This document shows, one piece after another, positions 24,460 to 35,760 of a DNA stretch of 64,000 bases. Position 1 is the stretch's first letter, and every line of letters begins with the position of its first letter. This DNA comes from Lycorma delicatula (Eukaryota > Arthropoda > Insecta > Hemiptera > Fulgoridae): NCBI RefSeq assembly GCF_047948215.1, contig NC_134457.1, positions 16,900,626-16,964,625 on the forward strand. The letters run 5' to 3'. The notes beneath the pieces were generated by a model. It made no database searches. It saw only the letters and a list, made by a program, of their open reading frames with translations, and was not told the origin of the DNA. A program made the translations under genes and the position numbers.

Positions 24460-24730
24460 ACTACGGGAGATACAATTCTGGGACCTGTAAAAACGTAAGC
24501 ATAACATCAACATATCCTGCAACGTAACATCAACTTTACCCTTTAAAAATTTCAGTATGACCTCCTTTCACAGAGGGAACTTAAATCCGGGCGAAATTTT
24601 TGCTCGGCCGTAACTCAATAACAAACCGTTTACAAACATACGTTGTATGAACTTTTTTTTTTATTTCAAGCTCTAGAATCAGTTCCCCAATTATTTCCCT
24701 TTCCTCCTGAATCGGTCTGTAAAATAAATT
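24460..24730 (+). repeat. rep-G copy
   Basis: Shares the family core: AAAATTTCAGTATGACCTCC, TTTCAC-GAGGGAACTTAAAT, GGGCGAAATTTTTGCTCGGC and CGTAACTCAATAACAAACC. Ends near a TCCTGAATCGGTCTGTAAAA stretch where other copies end in a GGGACACCTGCATA-like terminus. No transposase remains are adjacent. Confidence 0.55.
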
Positions 24731-24828
24731 TATTAAAATTAATTATATTCTTTATTGAAAAATTCGGTTAAAAAAAAAATAAATCGGTTTTCAGATTTCA
24801 ACGGAAATATCCATTTTGACCATCCATG

Positions 24829-26585
24829 GTAGAAAATATAAGAATGCTAATGATGAAGAATGTAAAAGGAACTATCGGCAATTAAGAAATGCTATAAATA
24901 GGAAGTGCAAACTGGCGAAAGAAGAGTGGATTAAAGAAAAGTGTTCAGAAGTGGAAAGAGAAATGAACATTGGTAAAATAGACGGAGCATACAGGAAAGT
25001 TAAGGAAAATTTTGGGGTACATAAATTAAAATCTAATATTGTATTAAACAAAGATGGTACACCAATATATAATACGAAAGGTAAAGTCGATAGATGGGTG
25101 GAATATATTGAAGAGTTATACGAAGGAAATGAATTAGAAAATGGTTTTATAGAGGAAGAAGAGGAAGTTGAGGAGGATGAAATGGGAGAAACAATACTGA
25201 GATCTGAATTTAAGAGAGCATTAAAAGATTTAAATGGCAGAAAGGCTCCTGGAATAGACGGAATACCTGTAGAATTACTGCGCAGTGCAGGTGAGGAAGC
25301 GATTGATAGATTATACAAACTGGTGTGTAATATTTATGAAAAAGGGGAATTTCCGTCAGACTTTAAAAAAAGTGTTATAGTTATGATACCAAAGAAAGCA
25401 GGGGCAGATAAATGTGAAGAATATAGAACAATTAGTTTAACTAGTCATGCATCAAAAATCTTAGGCCTCAGATTAATAGTAGAAGGAAGATTAAAGAAAA
25501 ACAAACCAACATACTTGGCGTTTATAGACCTAGAAAAGGCTTTCGATAACGTAGATTGGAATAAAATGTTCAGCATTTTAAAAAAATTAGGGTTCAAATA
25601 CAGAGATAGAAGAACAATTGCTAACATGTACAGGAACCAAACAGCAACAATAACAATTGAAGAACATAAGAAACAAGCCCTAATAAGAAAGGGAGTCCGA
25701 CAAGGATGTTCCCTATCTCCGTTACTTTTTAATCTTTACATGGAACTAGCAGTTAATGATGTTAAAGAACAATTTAGATTCGGAGTAACAGTACAAGGTG
25801 AAAAGATAAAGATGCTACGATTTGCTGATGATATAGTAATTCTAGCCGAGAATAAAAAGGATTTAGAAGAAACAATGAACGGCATAGATGAAGTCCTACG
25901 CAAGAACTATCGCATGAAAATAAACAAGAACAAAACGAAAGTAATGAAATGTAGTAGAAATAACAAAGATGGACCACTGAATGTGAAAATAGGAAAAGAA
26001 AAGATTATGGAGGTAGAAGAATTTTGTTATTTGGGAAGTAAAATTACTAAAGATGGACGAAGCAGGAGCGATATAAAATGCCGAATAGCACAAGCTAAAC
26101 GAGCCTTCAGTAAGAAATATAATTTGTTTACATCAAAAATTAATTTAAATCTCAGGAAAAGATTTTTGAAAGTGTATGTTTGGAGTGTCGCTTTATATGG
26201 AAGTGAAACTTGGACAATCGGAGTATCTGAGAAGAAAAGATTAGAAGCTTTTGAAATGTGGTGCTATAGGAGAATGTTAAAAATCAGATGGGTGGATAAA
26301 GTGACAAATGAAGAGGTATTGCAGCAAATAGATGAAGAAAGAAGCATTTGGAAAAATATAGTTAAAAGAAGAGACAGACTTATAGGCCACATACTACGGC
26401 ATCCTGGAATAGTCGCTTTAATATTGGAAGGACAGGTAGAAGGGAAAAATTGTGTAGGCAGGCCACGTTTGGAGTATGTAAAACAAATTGTTGGGGATGT
26501 AGGATGTAGAGGGTATACTGAAATGAAACGACTAGCACTAGATAGGGAATCTTGGAGAGCTGCATCAAACCAGTCAAATGACTGA
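24829..26585 (+). CDS. LINE reverse transcriptase ORF (5'-truncated, internal deletion)
   Basis: Open frame of about 585 codons up to the TGA at 26583; the apparent start lies in flanking DNA, so the protein is an N-truncated part of an endonuclease-reverse transcriptase polyprotein. A lysine-rich linker (RKYKNANDEECKRNYRQLRN) precedes GRKAPGIDGIPVELLRSAG and the fingers motif VIVMIPKK. Palm motif A is AFIDLEKAFDNVDW (about residue 236 of the open frame), motif B is KGVRQGCSLSPLLFNLYM, and the catalytic box is RFADDIVI (about residue 336). A thumb/C-terminal region follows with YGSETWT and LGSKITKDG, ending VGRPR near the tail. Compared with copy 2 it lacks 34 residues between SKIL and GLRL, including the conserved DQFGFR block, without a frame change. 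With no endonuclease and a damaged fingers region it is unlikely to be autonomous. Confidence 0.9.
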
Positions 26586-26608
26586 AGACAAAAAAAAAAA
26601 AAAAAAAA
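24829..26608 (+). mobile_element. Young 5'-truncated RTE-like LINE, copy 1
   Basis: Non-LTR retrotransposon insertion with an exact 11-bp target-site duplication (GACCATCCATG, 24818-24828 and 26609-26619) and a 19-base poly-A tail (26590-26608) only a few bases after the stop codon. It starts within the coding sequence, so the endonuclease domain and 5' UTR are missing. It is very close in sequence to copy 2 at 41001-42924, which points to recent retrotransposition. The almost absent 3' UTR and the BovB-like reverse transcriptase order suggest the RTE clade. Confidence 0.93.
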
Positions 26609-27353
26609 GACCATCCATGAATCCATTTTGACTAGTTTCGGCGTGATGTCTGTACATACGTATGTATCTCGTATAACTCAAAAACTATTAGCCGTAAGAT
26701 GTTGAAATTTTGAATTTAGAACTGTTGTAACATATAGTTTTGTGTACCTCCCATTTTGATTGCATCAACTGGACCAGAAGTGTCCAAAAAAGCCCAAAGA
26801 CAAATTTCTTTTGGATTTTGGTCTTTTTCTTAACTTCAGTAATAAGCCCTCATTTAGAGCTTTTAAACGATATATCATAAGTTGTACTTATTTTCATTGG
26901 TCCCAAAGTTATAGCCAAATAAAATTTATTAATAATTATTAACCTCAGATTGTAAAAAAACGTTTTACAATAAATAATAATTCAATAATAACAAAAAAAG
27001 ATATGAAAAAAATATCAGAAGTTATGAGGTGTCCATGTAAGATTTTTAAAAATTCGTTTTTTTTTATAAATTTTACTTGTAATAAACAATTACTAACTGA
27101 ACATTACTGTACAGTCTGTTTAATTCAGCTATACGAGGTTACACGGTTCGTTAGGAAATCCGTTAATTTGTTTTTGCTTAATTTGAAAACAACTTACTTC
27201 ATCTTATACATTTTTAATATTAGTACCGTTTTTACATTTACCACTACACCTTTACTAAACATCATTTCACAAAAATAATTACAATAAATAAAACTTGTAC
27301 CGGAAGGAGTTAAATAATTAATAACCAAAAGTAGAGAATTTTGAAGGTTGCAC

Positions 27354-28148
27354 CAGTGGCGGCTCGTATACAGTTAGTGGGGGTGCTGCCCCAGAAAATT
27401 TTTTTCTAAGCCTTTTCAAGACTATGGTTAAAGTTTTCTGTAAAATAAAAGAACGTAAAAAGAAAATGAAGCAAATAGAGTAGCTGGAAGCAGGATAATA
27501 ATCTAATTCTACACTTTATCTCATTTAAGAATATAGTTTAACCGACTAAATAATAAAATGTCAACTTAATAAAATGTCCGCTTAAAAACACTATAGTCCA
27601 ACGGTGCTTAATTTAAATAATTGGTTTTTACTAATTACCTTCCTTCTCTTTCGCCGTTCCGGCATGTTTTTGGACGGATTTGGCAATCAAACAGCCCTTG
27701 GCTTTCCGCCATTTTCTGATCACTAGTAAAAAAACAACTAAACCGCTTCAATATTTCTTCCACCGACTAAACTAGAGAAGGGAACGAACAAGGAACATTT
27801 CATACACACGCGGATTAAAAAAAACTATGTTCCATCAGCACACCAGGGTCGGCACTGCGGGAGCGACAGTGCTCTCTCTTTCGCAGCCGCGCGGGCAGCT
27901 TCCTATATGCAAACAACAGCCAAACACCAACCAGGCCTCTGGAACTGTGAACCGCACAAAAGATTTTTGTATCTTTTTCATAAACTGGGGGATGGCTACT
28001 GACATTAAGCTTAAGGATTATATATTATACAAGTATATAAGAAAGAATTAAAGAAAAAAAGGACTCATTATATGAGACGTTATCGATAATATAAAGTGAA
28101 AATAGGGGGTGTTGCAGTTCCACAGCGCCTATACGCGAGCAGCCACTG
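27354..28148 (+). mobile_element. hAT-type non-autonomous element, copy 1
   Basis: About 800 bp with inverted ends CAGTGGCGGCTCGTATA (27354) and, reversed at the right end, CAGTGGCTGCTCGCGTATA (28148). It is a diverged, inversely oriented relative of the element at 56505-57397, sharing GTGGGGGTGCTGCCCC, CACTATAGTCCA-CGGTGCTTAA, the GGAACGAACAAGGAAC stretch and the GAGAGAGCACTGTCGCTCC stretch (in complement). Flanking octamers (GGTTGCAC and ACATGGCA) are no longer alike. A transposase-length open frame is absent. Superfamily is taken from copy 2, which keeps a clean 8-bp target duplication. Confidence 0.75.
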
Positions 28149-28289
28149 ACATGGCACCCTTAAATTTTTACACCTACATCCTTCTTAGATGTTAAATTTT
28201 GAAAGTTAAAACGGACATGAAAATCTATACCTGAGAAACAGGATAAAATAAATAACACGTAAAAATCACCTCGTATATAAGGAGAGAGT

Positions 28290-29367
28290 AATTCTTACTG
28301 GCGAGTAGATAAATTAACTTATGCTGGAGGCAGCCGGAAATGGAGATTTTGCTTCTTTAAAATCATACACATTATGTAAAGTAAAACCTTATTTACTTTT
28401 TCGTTAGCTAAATGGAAGATGAAGCTTAATTCGGCACATGTAACTTTGCAATAAGGCGGGGTAACACCCCTCCTTATTGCATTTACGCCCACGAGTTCAA
28501 ATTAAGGGGCATTTTCATCCCGCATTCTAATAGAGTGCGATACATCTGGATCGCCGTCTGACGTTGATACGCCATCAGCTCACCATTGAGTTTTGGGAGA
28601 TGTACTGGAACGCAGGGAGTCGATCGCAACTATCATTATTTAATTAATAATTTCTGCACTCAGCGATCCTGAAACGGATTTAGACCACGGAATCAACTGT
28701 GGGGTACAACAAGTAAGAATAACATCGAAGTCGTACAGTGATTACAGAACAATATTTTGAGAAATATAGCAGAAGCGCCGTGATTTACGAAAAACACTGA
28801 AATACGATAATCCGAAATCGCCAACCATTCGAGAAGAGATACGGCGATTCTGCACAAGATACAAAATAAGACTGAACTAACATGTAAATTGGCTGGCGGT
28901 TAATCTCCTGGTTAACAGCGAGGACGTTAGGCGCCTAAAAGACTGCATATATTAGATACGTAAGTTCTCCGAGATTTAAGGTGAATCAGCCACCCTAGGG
29001 GTTGTACTTTGTCAAAATTCATTTCGTTCCGTCACTTACTTTTTTATTGGTTCTTTGATTTGTTTCGCTGTTTCTTTGTTTGAATAATTATTCTTTGGGC
29101 GACTGATAAAGACTATTTTTAGTGTTTTCTTTGCTTTTTGGTTCTGAACTTTATCAACGTTTCTTGGACTTATCTTTTTATGTAGTTATGTTTATTATAT
29201 ATTTATGTATACTATATAAGTTATGTACACATATAATATTTCTTTGAGGAATTTCAATGGAAACCCCTCTTTGCAAGTAATTCTTTTGTTGCTATACAAA
29301 TTTACTTATGGTTCCAGTAAATTGGAACCGAGTGTAAATTAACACGAGGCAAAAAAAAAAAAAAAAA
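28290..29367 (+). pseudogene. Jockey-like LINE, 3' end with poly-A
   Basis: 5'-truncated non-LTR retrotransposon with a poly-A tail (29350-29367). In broken frames it reads WKMKLNS (about 28412), then HLDRRLTLIRHQ (about 28550), then LEFWEMYWNAGSRSQLSL-like sequence (28585-28640), AILKRI (28667) and a late stretch RRYGDSAQDTK (28850). These follow the C-terminal order of Jockey-clade reverse transcriptases: KYLG-x-x-LDRRLTW, then K-x-x-W-x-x-GRRS-x-LSL, then AILKP-x-WTYG, then I-x-R-F. Several frameshifts and stops are present. About 400 bp of 3' UTR follows (28980-29349). A matching target duplication was not found. Confidence 0.8.
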
Positions 29368-29369
29368 TA

Positions 29370-30180
29370 GATTTTATTCTAAAAATAAAAAGAAGAAATA
29401 TAAAAACGAAATGAAGTCATAACAGAAAAAATATTTTTAACATACAAACTGAAAAATAGAAATTGAATAGTACAATAAGATCTGGAAATAGGAAAAAAAC
29501 GAAATTTTCTATCTTCATACTACATACTTCATACTTTTGTTTATTAATTACAAAACTTTCTTATATCATTTAACTAAAATTATTTAGTAACAACTAACAT
29601 TTTAACTAAAATCAAATATTAGGTAACAAATATTTATTCACCATATTAAAAGAAAAAGTCATGGTAATTTTCAGGGTAAAATGAAAAAAAAAATGGATTT
29701 ACAACCTTTAATAGGTAAAACTTTTAATAAAGAACTTTCATTTTCATTCGTTAAACTAAGTAGGCCTATAATATTATAATTCTTATATAAAATTACATAA
29801 ATTTTTACGGATGGTGAAATTTTACCTCGGTCTGAAACTCAGGTTCACTGGTGTTAAAAAGAAATTCAAGGTCTATTTAGTTCAACTGTGAGTTGGAATT
29901 GCGCTTGGCTAGTGTTCTGATGTCTAATACAATAGTGTCAATTCAGTGTCCTAAATGCAATGACAAAAATTCTTTTTAAAGAATTCAGGCAGCATATATA
30001 TATATATATATATATACATATCCTTTTTCAAAACACCGCTATTAAAAAAAATAATAAAAAAACAGGCTTATATTAGAACTCGCATAAACGCAGAAAGTTT
30101 GTTTACTCGATGTGTTAGAAAAAAATTCATAGAATGCCTTTGTACTTACTTCCGACAAAAGATTCTATAATCAAAAAAAA
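29370..30180. other. AT-rich DNA without recognisable features
   Basis: Only a short (TA)n run at 29998-30018. No gene or shared repeat was recognised. Confidence 0.5.
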
Positions 30181-30236
30181 ATGTGTGTGACCTTTGTAAA
30201 ATTAACTTCTTATATTTTTATTTTGAATGTATCTTT

Positions 30237-30324
30237 ACTTTCACACCACACACTCACACACACACTCACACACACACTCTCACACACACACACTCACACA
30301 CACTCTCACACACACACACACACA

Positions 30325-30361
<37 letters not shown>

Positions 30362-30413
30362 ACACTCACACACACACACACTCATACACACACACACTCA
30401 CACACACACACAC

Positions 30414-30447
<34 letters not shown>

Positions 30448-30527
30448 ACACACTCACACACACACACACTCACACACACACACACTCACACACACTCTCA
30501 CACACACACACTCTCACACACACACTC

Positions 30528-30562
<35 letters not shown>

Positions 30563-30609
30563 CACACTCACACTCACACTCACACTCACACTCACACTCA
30601 CACTCACAC

Positions 30610-30644
<35 letters not shown>

Positions 30645-30690
30645 CACACTCACACTCACACTCACACTCACACTCACACTCACACTCACA

Positions 30691-30762
<72 letters not shown>
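30237..30762. repeat. Long (CA)n / CACACT microsatellite-minisatellite
   Basis: About 525 bp of CA repeats punctuated by CACTCACA interruptions. Two blocks (about 30553-30612 and 30637-30693) are pure hexamer arrays of CACACT, a higher-order unit inside the dinucleotide tract. Open frames across it on both strands are artefacts of the repeat. Confidence 0.97.
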
Positions 30763-30843
30763 TTGTTCTATAAGAATCGCCTTTAAAATGCGATATAAGT
30801 TTCAACAGTAAATATAAACAGGGAGGTTTTATCAACTCGACCT

Positions 30844-31130
30844 CTCTCTTATTCTTGTTTAGCCTACGGAACCATCGTAAGGTATCACACTTCAGAGGTT
30901 GATATGTATGAATGTAAATAAAGTGTAGTCTTGTACAGTCTCAGGTCCACCATTCCCGAGATGTGTGGTTAATTGAAACCCAACCACCAAAGAACACCGG
31001 TATCCACGATCTAGTATTCAAATCCGTATAAAAGTAACTGCCTTTAGTAGGACTTGAAAGCTGGAACTCTCAACTTCCAAATCAGCTGATTTTTTGGAAG
31101 ACGCGTTCACCACTAGACCAACCCAATGGG
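30844..31130 (-). mobile_element. SINE-A copy, best preserved, with target duplication
   Basis: Reference copy for SINE-A. On the minus strand it begins CCCATTGGGTTGGTCTAGTG (A box) with GTGAACGCGTCTTCC, a B-box-like GCTTTCAAGTCCTA, then a non-tRNA body with TACGGATTTGAATACTAGAT, TTTCAATTAACCACACATCT and CTGTACAAGACTACAC, and a tail of TAGGCTAAACAAGAATAAGA. The 16-base flanks at 30828-30843 (TTTATCAACTCGACCT) and 31131-31146 (TTTATCAATCCGACCT) differ at two positions and are the target-site duplication. Such elements are transcribed by RNA polymerase III and mobilised by a partner LINE, which cannot be named here. Confidence 0.9.
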
Positions 31131-31605
31131 TTTATCAATCCGACCTGAACTCAATTGTCTCCACGTATAAATTTGTAAACATTATATATTAATAATGAGA
31201 AGATTTTTTGTAGATTAATACTTAGTTCATAACTGATAATTCTAGTTAAAACTAGAATCCTGGACCAAAATCGTTTCTATGATAAAAATGAGCTAGAAAC
31301 AAACTTCTACAAATTTTTATCCTTTTTATGTACGTGCTGGTACCTACACAACTATAGCTAAAAGAGGTATGGAACACATAGTGTTGGCTATAATACAAAT
31401 TCATTGCGAATGCAAATATATATATATATTTTTTTTTTTAAATATTAAAAATAAAGATTAGATGAAACTGAATATTACATTTTGAATACAACGAGAAAGG
31501 GGTTGATTTATCAAGTATAATTGTTGGCTGCCTAAAAGCAATTTCGCTTCTTCTTCTTAAAACGTTTAAGAAAAAAATCTTCAACATATAATATTTAATT
31601 TACTA

Positions 31606-32140
31606 GAGTTGTTCGGAAAGTTTCGGCCTAACACTTATATGGTGCAAATATGACCAAACGACTTGTCGACCAAACGATATTTGTCAATTATGATTCTTTA
31701 CATAGCGTACTGAGAAGTTTTAATCGCGCGCGATTGGTTGCTCGTTTGACGATCAGGTAAAACAAACAAGTTTTAACATTTTCTGATAAAATTTACGTTC
31801 GAACCGTTATTTTGTAGGTCCCAGCGGACATACAAAAAAATCCCCTTTAAAAAATTTCCTTTAGTTTCTGACATTAAAAAAGTCGGGGCTGCATTCAAAA
31901 ATTTTAAACGCTCGAGACGCCAAATAACCGCTACGAAAACGTCACAAAAATCCACAATGCCATGTTAAATGATCGCCGACTAAAGGTACGCGAGCTTGCT
32001 GACATCACAAAAATTTCGACAGACCGAATCCACTAAATTTTACATGATGTATTGTTGAAAAAGCTTTCCGCTTGATGCGTGCTATGTTTATTAACAGTCG
32101 ACCAAAAACACATCTTATTAAACATTTAAAGGATATTTAG
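31606..32140 (+). pseudogene. Mariner relic, 5' part only
   Basis: A second relic of the mariner type seen at 893-2055. It opens with a terminal-repeat-like GTTGTTCGGAAAGTTTCGGC, continues through TATGACCAAACGAC and CAATTATGATTCTTTACATAG shared with the first relic, and then a decayed N-terminus. The best protein-level match is KVRELADITK-like and STDRIH (about 31985-32035), the helix-turn-helix region. Sequence after about 32150 no longer matches; the catalytic half is missing. Confidence 0.7.
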
Positions 32141-32439
32141 ACTTATTTAAACGCAATATATTTAAAATAAAATTAAAATATTTTCTTTCACAGCAATACT
32201 ATTACTCATCGATGAAATTTTAAACAATGCTAATCGATCAATTTAGATTAAAAAAATGTCTGTCTGCATCCTGTTCAATGTGTACATAAAAATTAGCTCA
32301 AATAACGCCTTCTGAATTGTGAATTATATTGTAGTTAGCTTTTATATTTAATATCTTTATTTTTATTTTATTTAATATTATTTAATGCATTCATATTTAA
32401 AATAATTAATACTGACTTTAATCACATGTATTTTTTTAT

Positions 32440-32530
32440 TTTGCGATACTGCTCCTATCAAGGTTTCCTTTGATCCTTCCAGGAAAATACTGGGAAAACC
32501 TTTATCAGCGGATTAATATATCTACCCATT
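32440..32530. repeat. rep-H copy
   Basis: Contains CTATCAAGGTTTCCTTTGAT, CCTTCCAGGAAAATACTGGG and ATATCTACCCATTTTTGACG. Related to 8155-8250 and 40195-40300. It immediately precedes the rep-E copy. Confidence 0.4.
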
Positions 32531-32565
32531 TTTGACGATTTTTTACATAATAGAACTATACTAGC

Positions 32566-33425
32566 CGGCCCATCTAGCTAGAACCTGGACTCTCAGGGCC
32601 CAGGTCGACCAAGGCAAACCTCGGAGCCAACTCAGGGAAGCCTCGAGGCTTCCCGGGGCCACGAAGCCTACCCCAGGACCGCAGAGCTCGCCATTCCCTT
32701 GTTGAAGGGGACGGCGTCTTGGACATCGGCAGAGCTCGCTTCGGTCGCCATTCCCGTCCACCCACAGGGCTCCTCACGATTGTGAGAATAATACTGATAA
32801 ATAACAATTAAAGTATTCAGGCTTTAAAGAAAACTGAAAAAGAAACTAAATTACAAAGTCAAAATAATAGTAACTATGGTAATTAAATTACGCACACCTT
32901 TGACTACGAAAAATTCATAACTTATTTCTTTGCCAAGATGGCAGAAATACAATAACGGAATAAAACGATTTATATTTTTTTCCTTGATGAATATCTTTAA
33001 TTTACAACTTCATCCTCCTTAGGGGGTGAAAAAATAATGAATATTTTTAATATTAAGGCCTCTCGATCTGTGGCTTAAAACCTTCCGCGGTATAATACGA
33101 ATGTTTCCTAAAAATTTGAAAACAATCGATCGGTTGGTTCTTCAGAGATTTTTCGAGAAGAAATATATCTAAAAATCTTCTCAATTATGCCAAGAAACAT
33201 GAGTAAAAATTCACTTACGATTGATAAGAGTATTTTTTCTTTATACAGCAGTATAGATTTTATTTAACGTAAACTTAATTCGATTATTTTTGTAATATTA
33301 TTCATTCGATTGATTCGAATCATTCAGTTCAAACGCAATTCACACAGTAATAGAGACTCACAGTTCACAATTCATAAATTCAATTCATTAAAGTTTGTGC
33401 TTCAACCGGTAAATATCCACTACTA

Positions 33426-33481
<56 letters not shown>

Positions 33482-33607
33482 TATATTTTTTCGAGATGAA
33501 ATATATCTAAAAACCTTCTCAGTTATTCCAAGAAACATGGTTAAAAATTTGGTTGCGACTGATCGACTAGTTTTTTGTCTATCCCGAACAAACAAAAACT
33601 CTCTTCA

Positions 33608-33676
<69 letters not shown>
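32566..33676 (+). repeat. rep-E copy 2: GC-rich head, AT body, two (AT)n tracts
   Basis: Second copy of the 17407-18424 repeat. The GC head (32566-32775) has GGACTCTCAGGGCCCAGGT and GAGCTCGCTTCGGTCGCC, and the body AAAGTATTCAGGCTTTA, AAAGAAACTAAATTACA, CGATCGGTTGGTTCTTC and TAATAGAGACTCACAGTTCA. (AT)n tracts lie at 33429-33477 and 33610-33676. A roughly 100-bp unit (GAAATATATCTAAAAA through ATGCCAAGAAACATG to TTTTT) occurs twice, at about 33157-33245 and 33495-33600, so this copy has an internal duplication. Compared with copy 1 it carries extra sequence around 32895-33060. Confidence 0.75.
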
Positions 33677-33679
<3 letters not shown>

Positions 33680-34521
33680 GCCGTGTCTCATGAAGTGGTA
33701 TACACGTTTGAATTAAGTATCACTCGGTCCATTCTCCCACAGATTCTATTGAAACTTTAGAAGCATTTTAAAGAAGGTTCTACAAATTTTCTGTTAAAAT
33801 TTCAACATTCTAGGATTTATAGAAAACAAAATGGACAGCTTTCAAATAAAATCATTGATTTCAGATAAATCACATTTTTTATTCATTACAAAATAGCTGG
33901 TAAAATGATTAAAAATAGATGTAATTTGAAAGTCGAGAGTTCCAGCGTTCAAGTCCTAGAAAAGCCAGTTATTTTTACACGGATTTGAATACTAGATCGT
34001 GGATGCCGGTGTAATTTGGTGGTTGGGTTTCAATTAACCACACATCTCAGGAATGGTCGAACTGAGAATGTACAAGACTGCACTTCATTTACACTCATAC
34101 ATATCATCCTCATTCATCCTTTGAAGAATTATCTAAACGGTAGTTACCGAAGGCTAAACAGGAAAAAGAAAGAAAAGATGTAATTACAAGTAGAATAATT
34201 AAAAACAGTTAATTAGTCATGATTATTACTAATTATTAACTTGATTTAATCAATTTGAACAGCTGTTTAACTATACATCATCTGCTTTGAATCATTTTTA
34301 TCAGCTATTTTGTAATGAATAAAAAATGTGGTTTATCTGAAATTCAAGTTTTTATTTGAAAGCGCCATTTTGTTTCTATAGAAATCCTATAAGGTTAAAA
34401 TTTTCACAGAACATTTATCGAACCTTAGTTAAAAGGTCTGTAAAATTTTAATAAAATCGGTAGGGGAATGGGCGAGTGATACTAAATCAAAAGCTTATAC
34501 CTTTTCATGGGACACTGCATA
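33676..34521. mobile_element. Fold-back element, Tc1-type ends, containing a SINE
   Basis: Long imperfect inverted repeat. The left arm (33676-33907: GTGTCTCATGAAGTGGTATA, AGTATCACTCGGTCCATTC, AAACAAAATGGACAGCTTTC, TTCATTACAAAATAGCTGG) pairs with the right arm (about 34296-34521), which read in reverse gives GTGTCCCATGAAAAGGTATA, AGTATCACTCGCCCATTCC and so on. The loop holds a SINE-A insertion (33927-34175) and AT-rich DNA. The ends resemble the GGTGTCCCATGA-type terminus of Tc1-like transposons and the end of the rep-G copy at 15950. It has no coding capacity; mobilisation by such a transposase is inference. Confidence 0.8.
33927..34175 (+). mobile_element. SINE-A copy, 5'-truncated, exact target duplication
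   Basis: Starts inside the tRNA-like head (TGAAAGTCGAGAGTTCCAGC), keeps the B-box region GTTCAAGTCCTAG, the body, and the tail GGCTAAACAGGAAAAAGAAA. AGATGTAATT at 33917-33926 is repeated exactly at 34176-34185, so this is a genuine retroposition into the loop of the surrounding fold-back element and is younger than it. Confidence 0.92.
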
Positions 34522-35760
34522 TACACCGGTAAGAATAATTTATTTTATTTGTATAAAATAAATCTGCATTACAGGTGATAATATTTAAATAAATGGAAAG
34601 CAAACAAAATTCTCGCAGACTAGTCTTTAATGGACATCGTGATGAATCTGGAAACGCAGAATAATAAATGATATAAAAGATAAAACTTAAGAGAAAATAG
34701 GACTAATTTCCTATAAGTTTTAATTATTTAAAATTTCATAAGAATTATTTAAATATTTACGGATCAAATATTTCATATTTATATTGAACCTGTAAATATG
34801 GATTTAATTTTTATTTTAAAGTGGAGAAATAATTTAAAAATTGTAAAGTTCTTCGGGAGAAATGTTCGACAGGAACCACACAGAGGAAAAATAAAAGTTA
34901 TGTTTAAAACGAGTAACCCGGAAGCAATTCATGAAAAACTCAGTCCTATTTGATTTTTTAAACTAATATAACAGACCAATGTCTATGTCTCAGTGCATGA
35001 AAATAAGCGGCTGTCACTGAAATAAGCTTATATCAATCGTGTTTTATTACGATAATGGATTTTCGAAAGACGAAAAACAAAATGCTCTATAACATACATT
35101 ATCCTTAAAAATGATATTATGTAATTCAAGAGCGGGTCGATATTGTTTACATACTTCTATAACAACAATATATATCATTCATCATACAGAACAAGGAAAA
35201 ACTTTTAACAGAATTTTTAAATTTATTTACACGATACATATTTTCCAATTATAAATTATTTTCTATCACATAAAATGTAGACACGGCCTTTTTCAACAAA
35301 TATGTTATTACAGTTAAAAAAAACAGAAGTAAAATATAACGCACGTACAAACTCATTACTTAAAACGATATTAATAACACCGCTATGTCAAACTAATAAC
35401 TAATATTTTCTAAACATAATTACACTTATCAACAATAACGATTTATTTATTACCTTCGTTTCCAAAAAGTTTTATAAACCATTTAAAATAAGTTTCTTTT
35501 CCTTAATCTATTTGGGGAAAAAAATTTAAGGTCATTCCTATTTTTAACAGTTACAATTAAAAAAGGAAAAAAACCGACCTAATCTAAACGACTCTGTTTA
35601 AAACACGTAATTCTTAAAATTCGATATTATTAAAATTAAATTTTTGTTCAATTTTTTACGATCGTAACTAAAATTAAATTTAAAAAAAATGTTAGAATAT
35701 TAAGTTGAATTTAATTTTCATAATTAATGGAACTTATTTTTTTCAATGACCTATTCAAGT
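34522..35760. other. AT-rich DNA without recognisable features
   Basis: No gene or shared repeat was recognised on either strand. Confidence 0.5.

Larger units (their letters stand above)
24782..27046 (-). repeat. rep-C copy 2, split by a LINE insertion
   Basis: A minus-oriented rep-C copy. Its first part (24782-24828: TCAGATTTCAACGGAAATAT and CCATTTTGACCATCCATG) is separated from the rest (26609-27046: ATCCATTTTGACTAGTTTCG onward, ending GGTGTCCATGTAAG) by the LINE at 24829-26608. The 11 bases GACCATCCATG at 24818-24828 are repeated at 26609-26619 as the target-site duplication. The hairpin end is truncated on the left. Confidence 0.85.

Noticed and set aside
24872..25318. 148-codon open frame on the minus strand inside LINE copy 1, and its counterpart at 41073-41534
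   Set aside because: Antisense shadow of the reverse transcriptase frame; it recurs only because the LINE recurs.
27827..28051. 74-codon plus-strand open frame
   Set aside because: Contained in the hAT-type element, not conserved in the second copy, and without a domain motif.
30181..30811. Four overlapping open frames of 77-201 codons on both strands
   Set aside because: They are translations of the CA/CACACT microsatellite (HTHTHT, CVCVCV, SHSHSH) with no start context or family motif.
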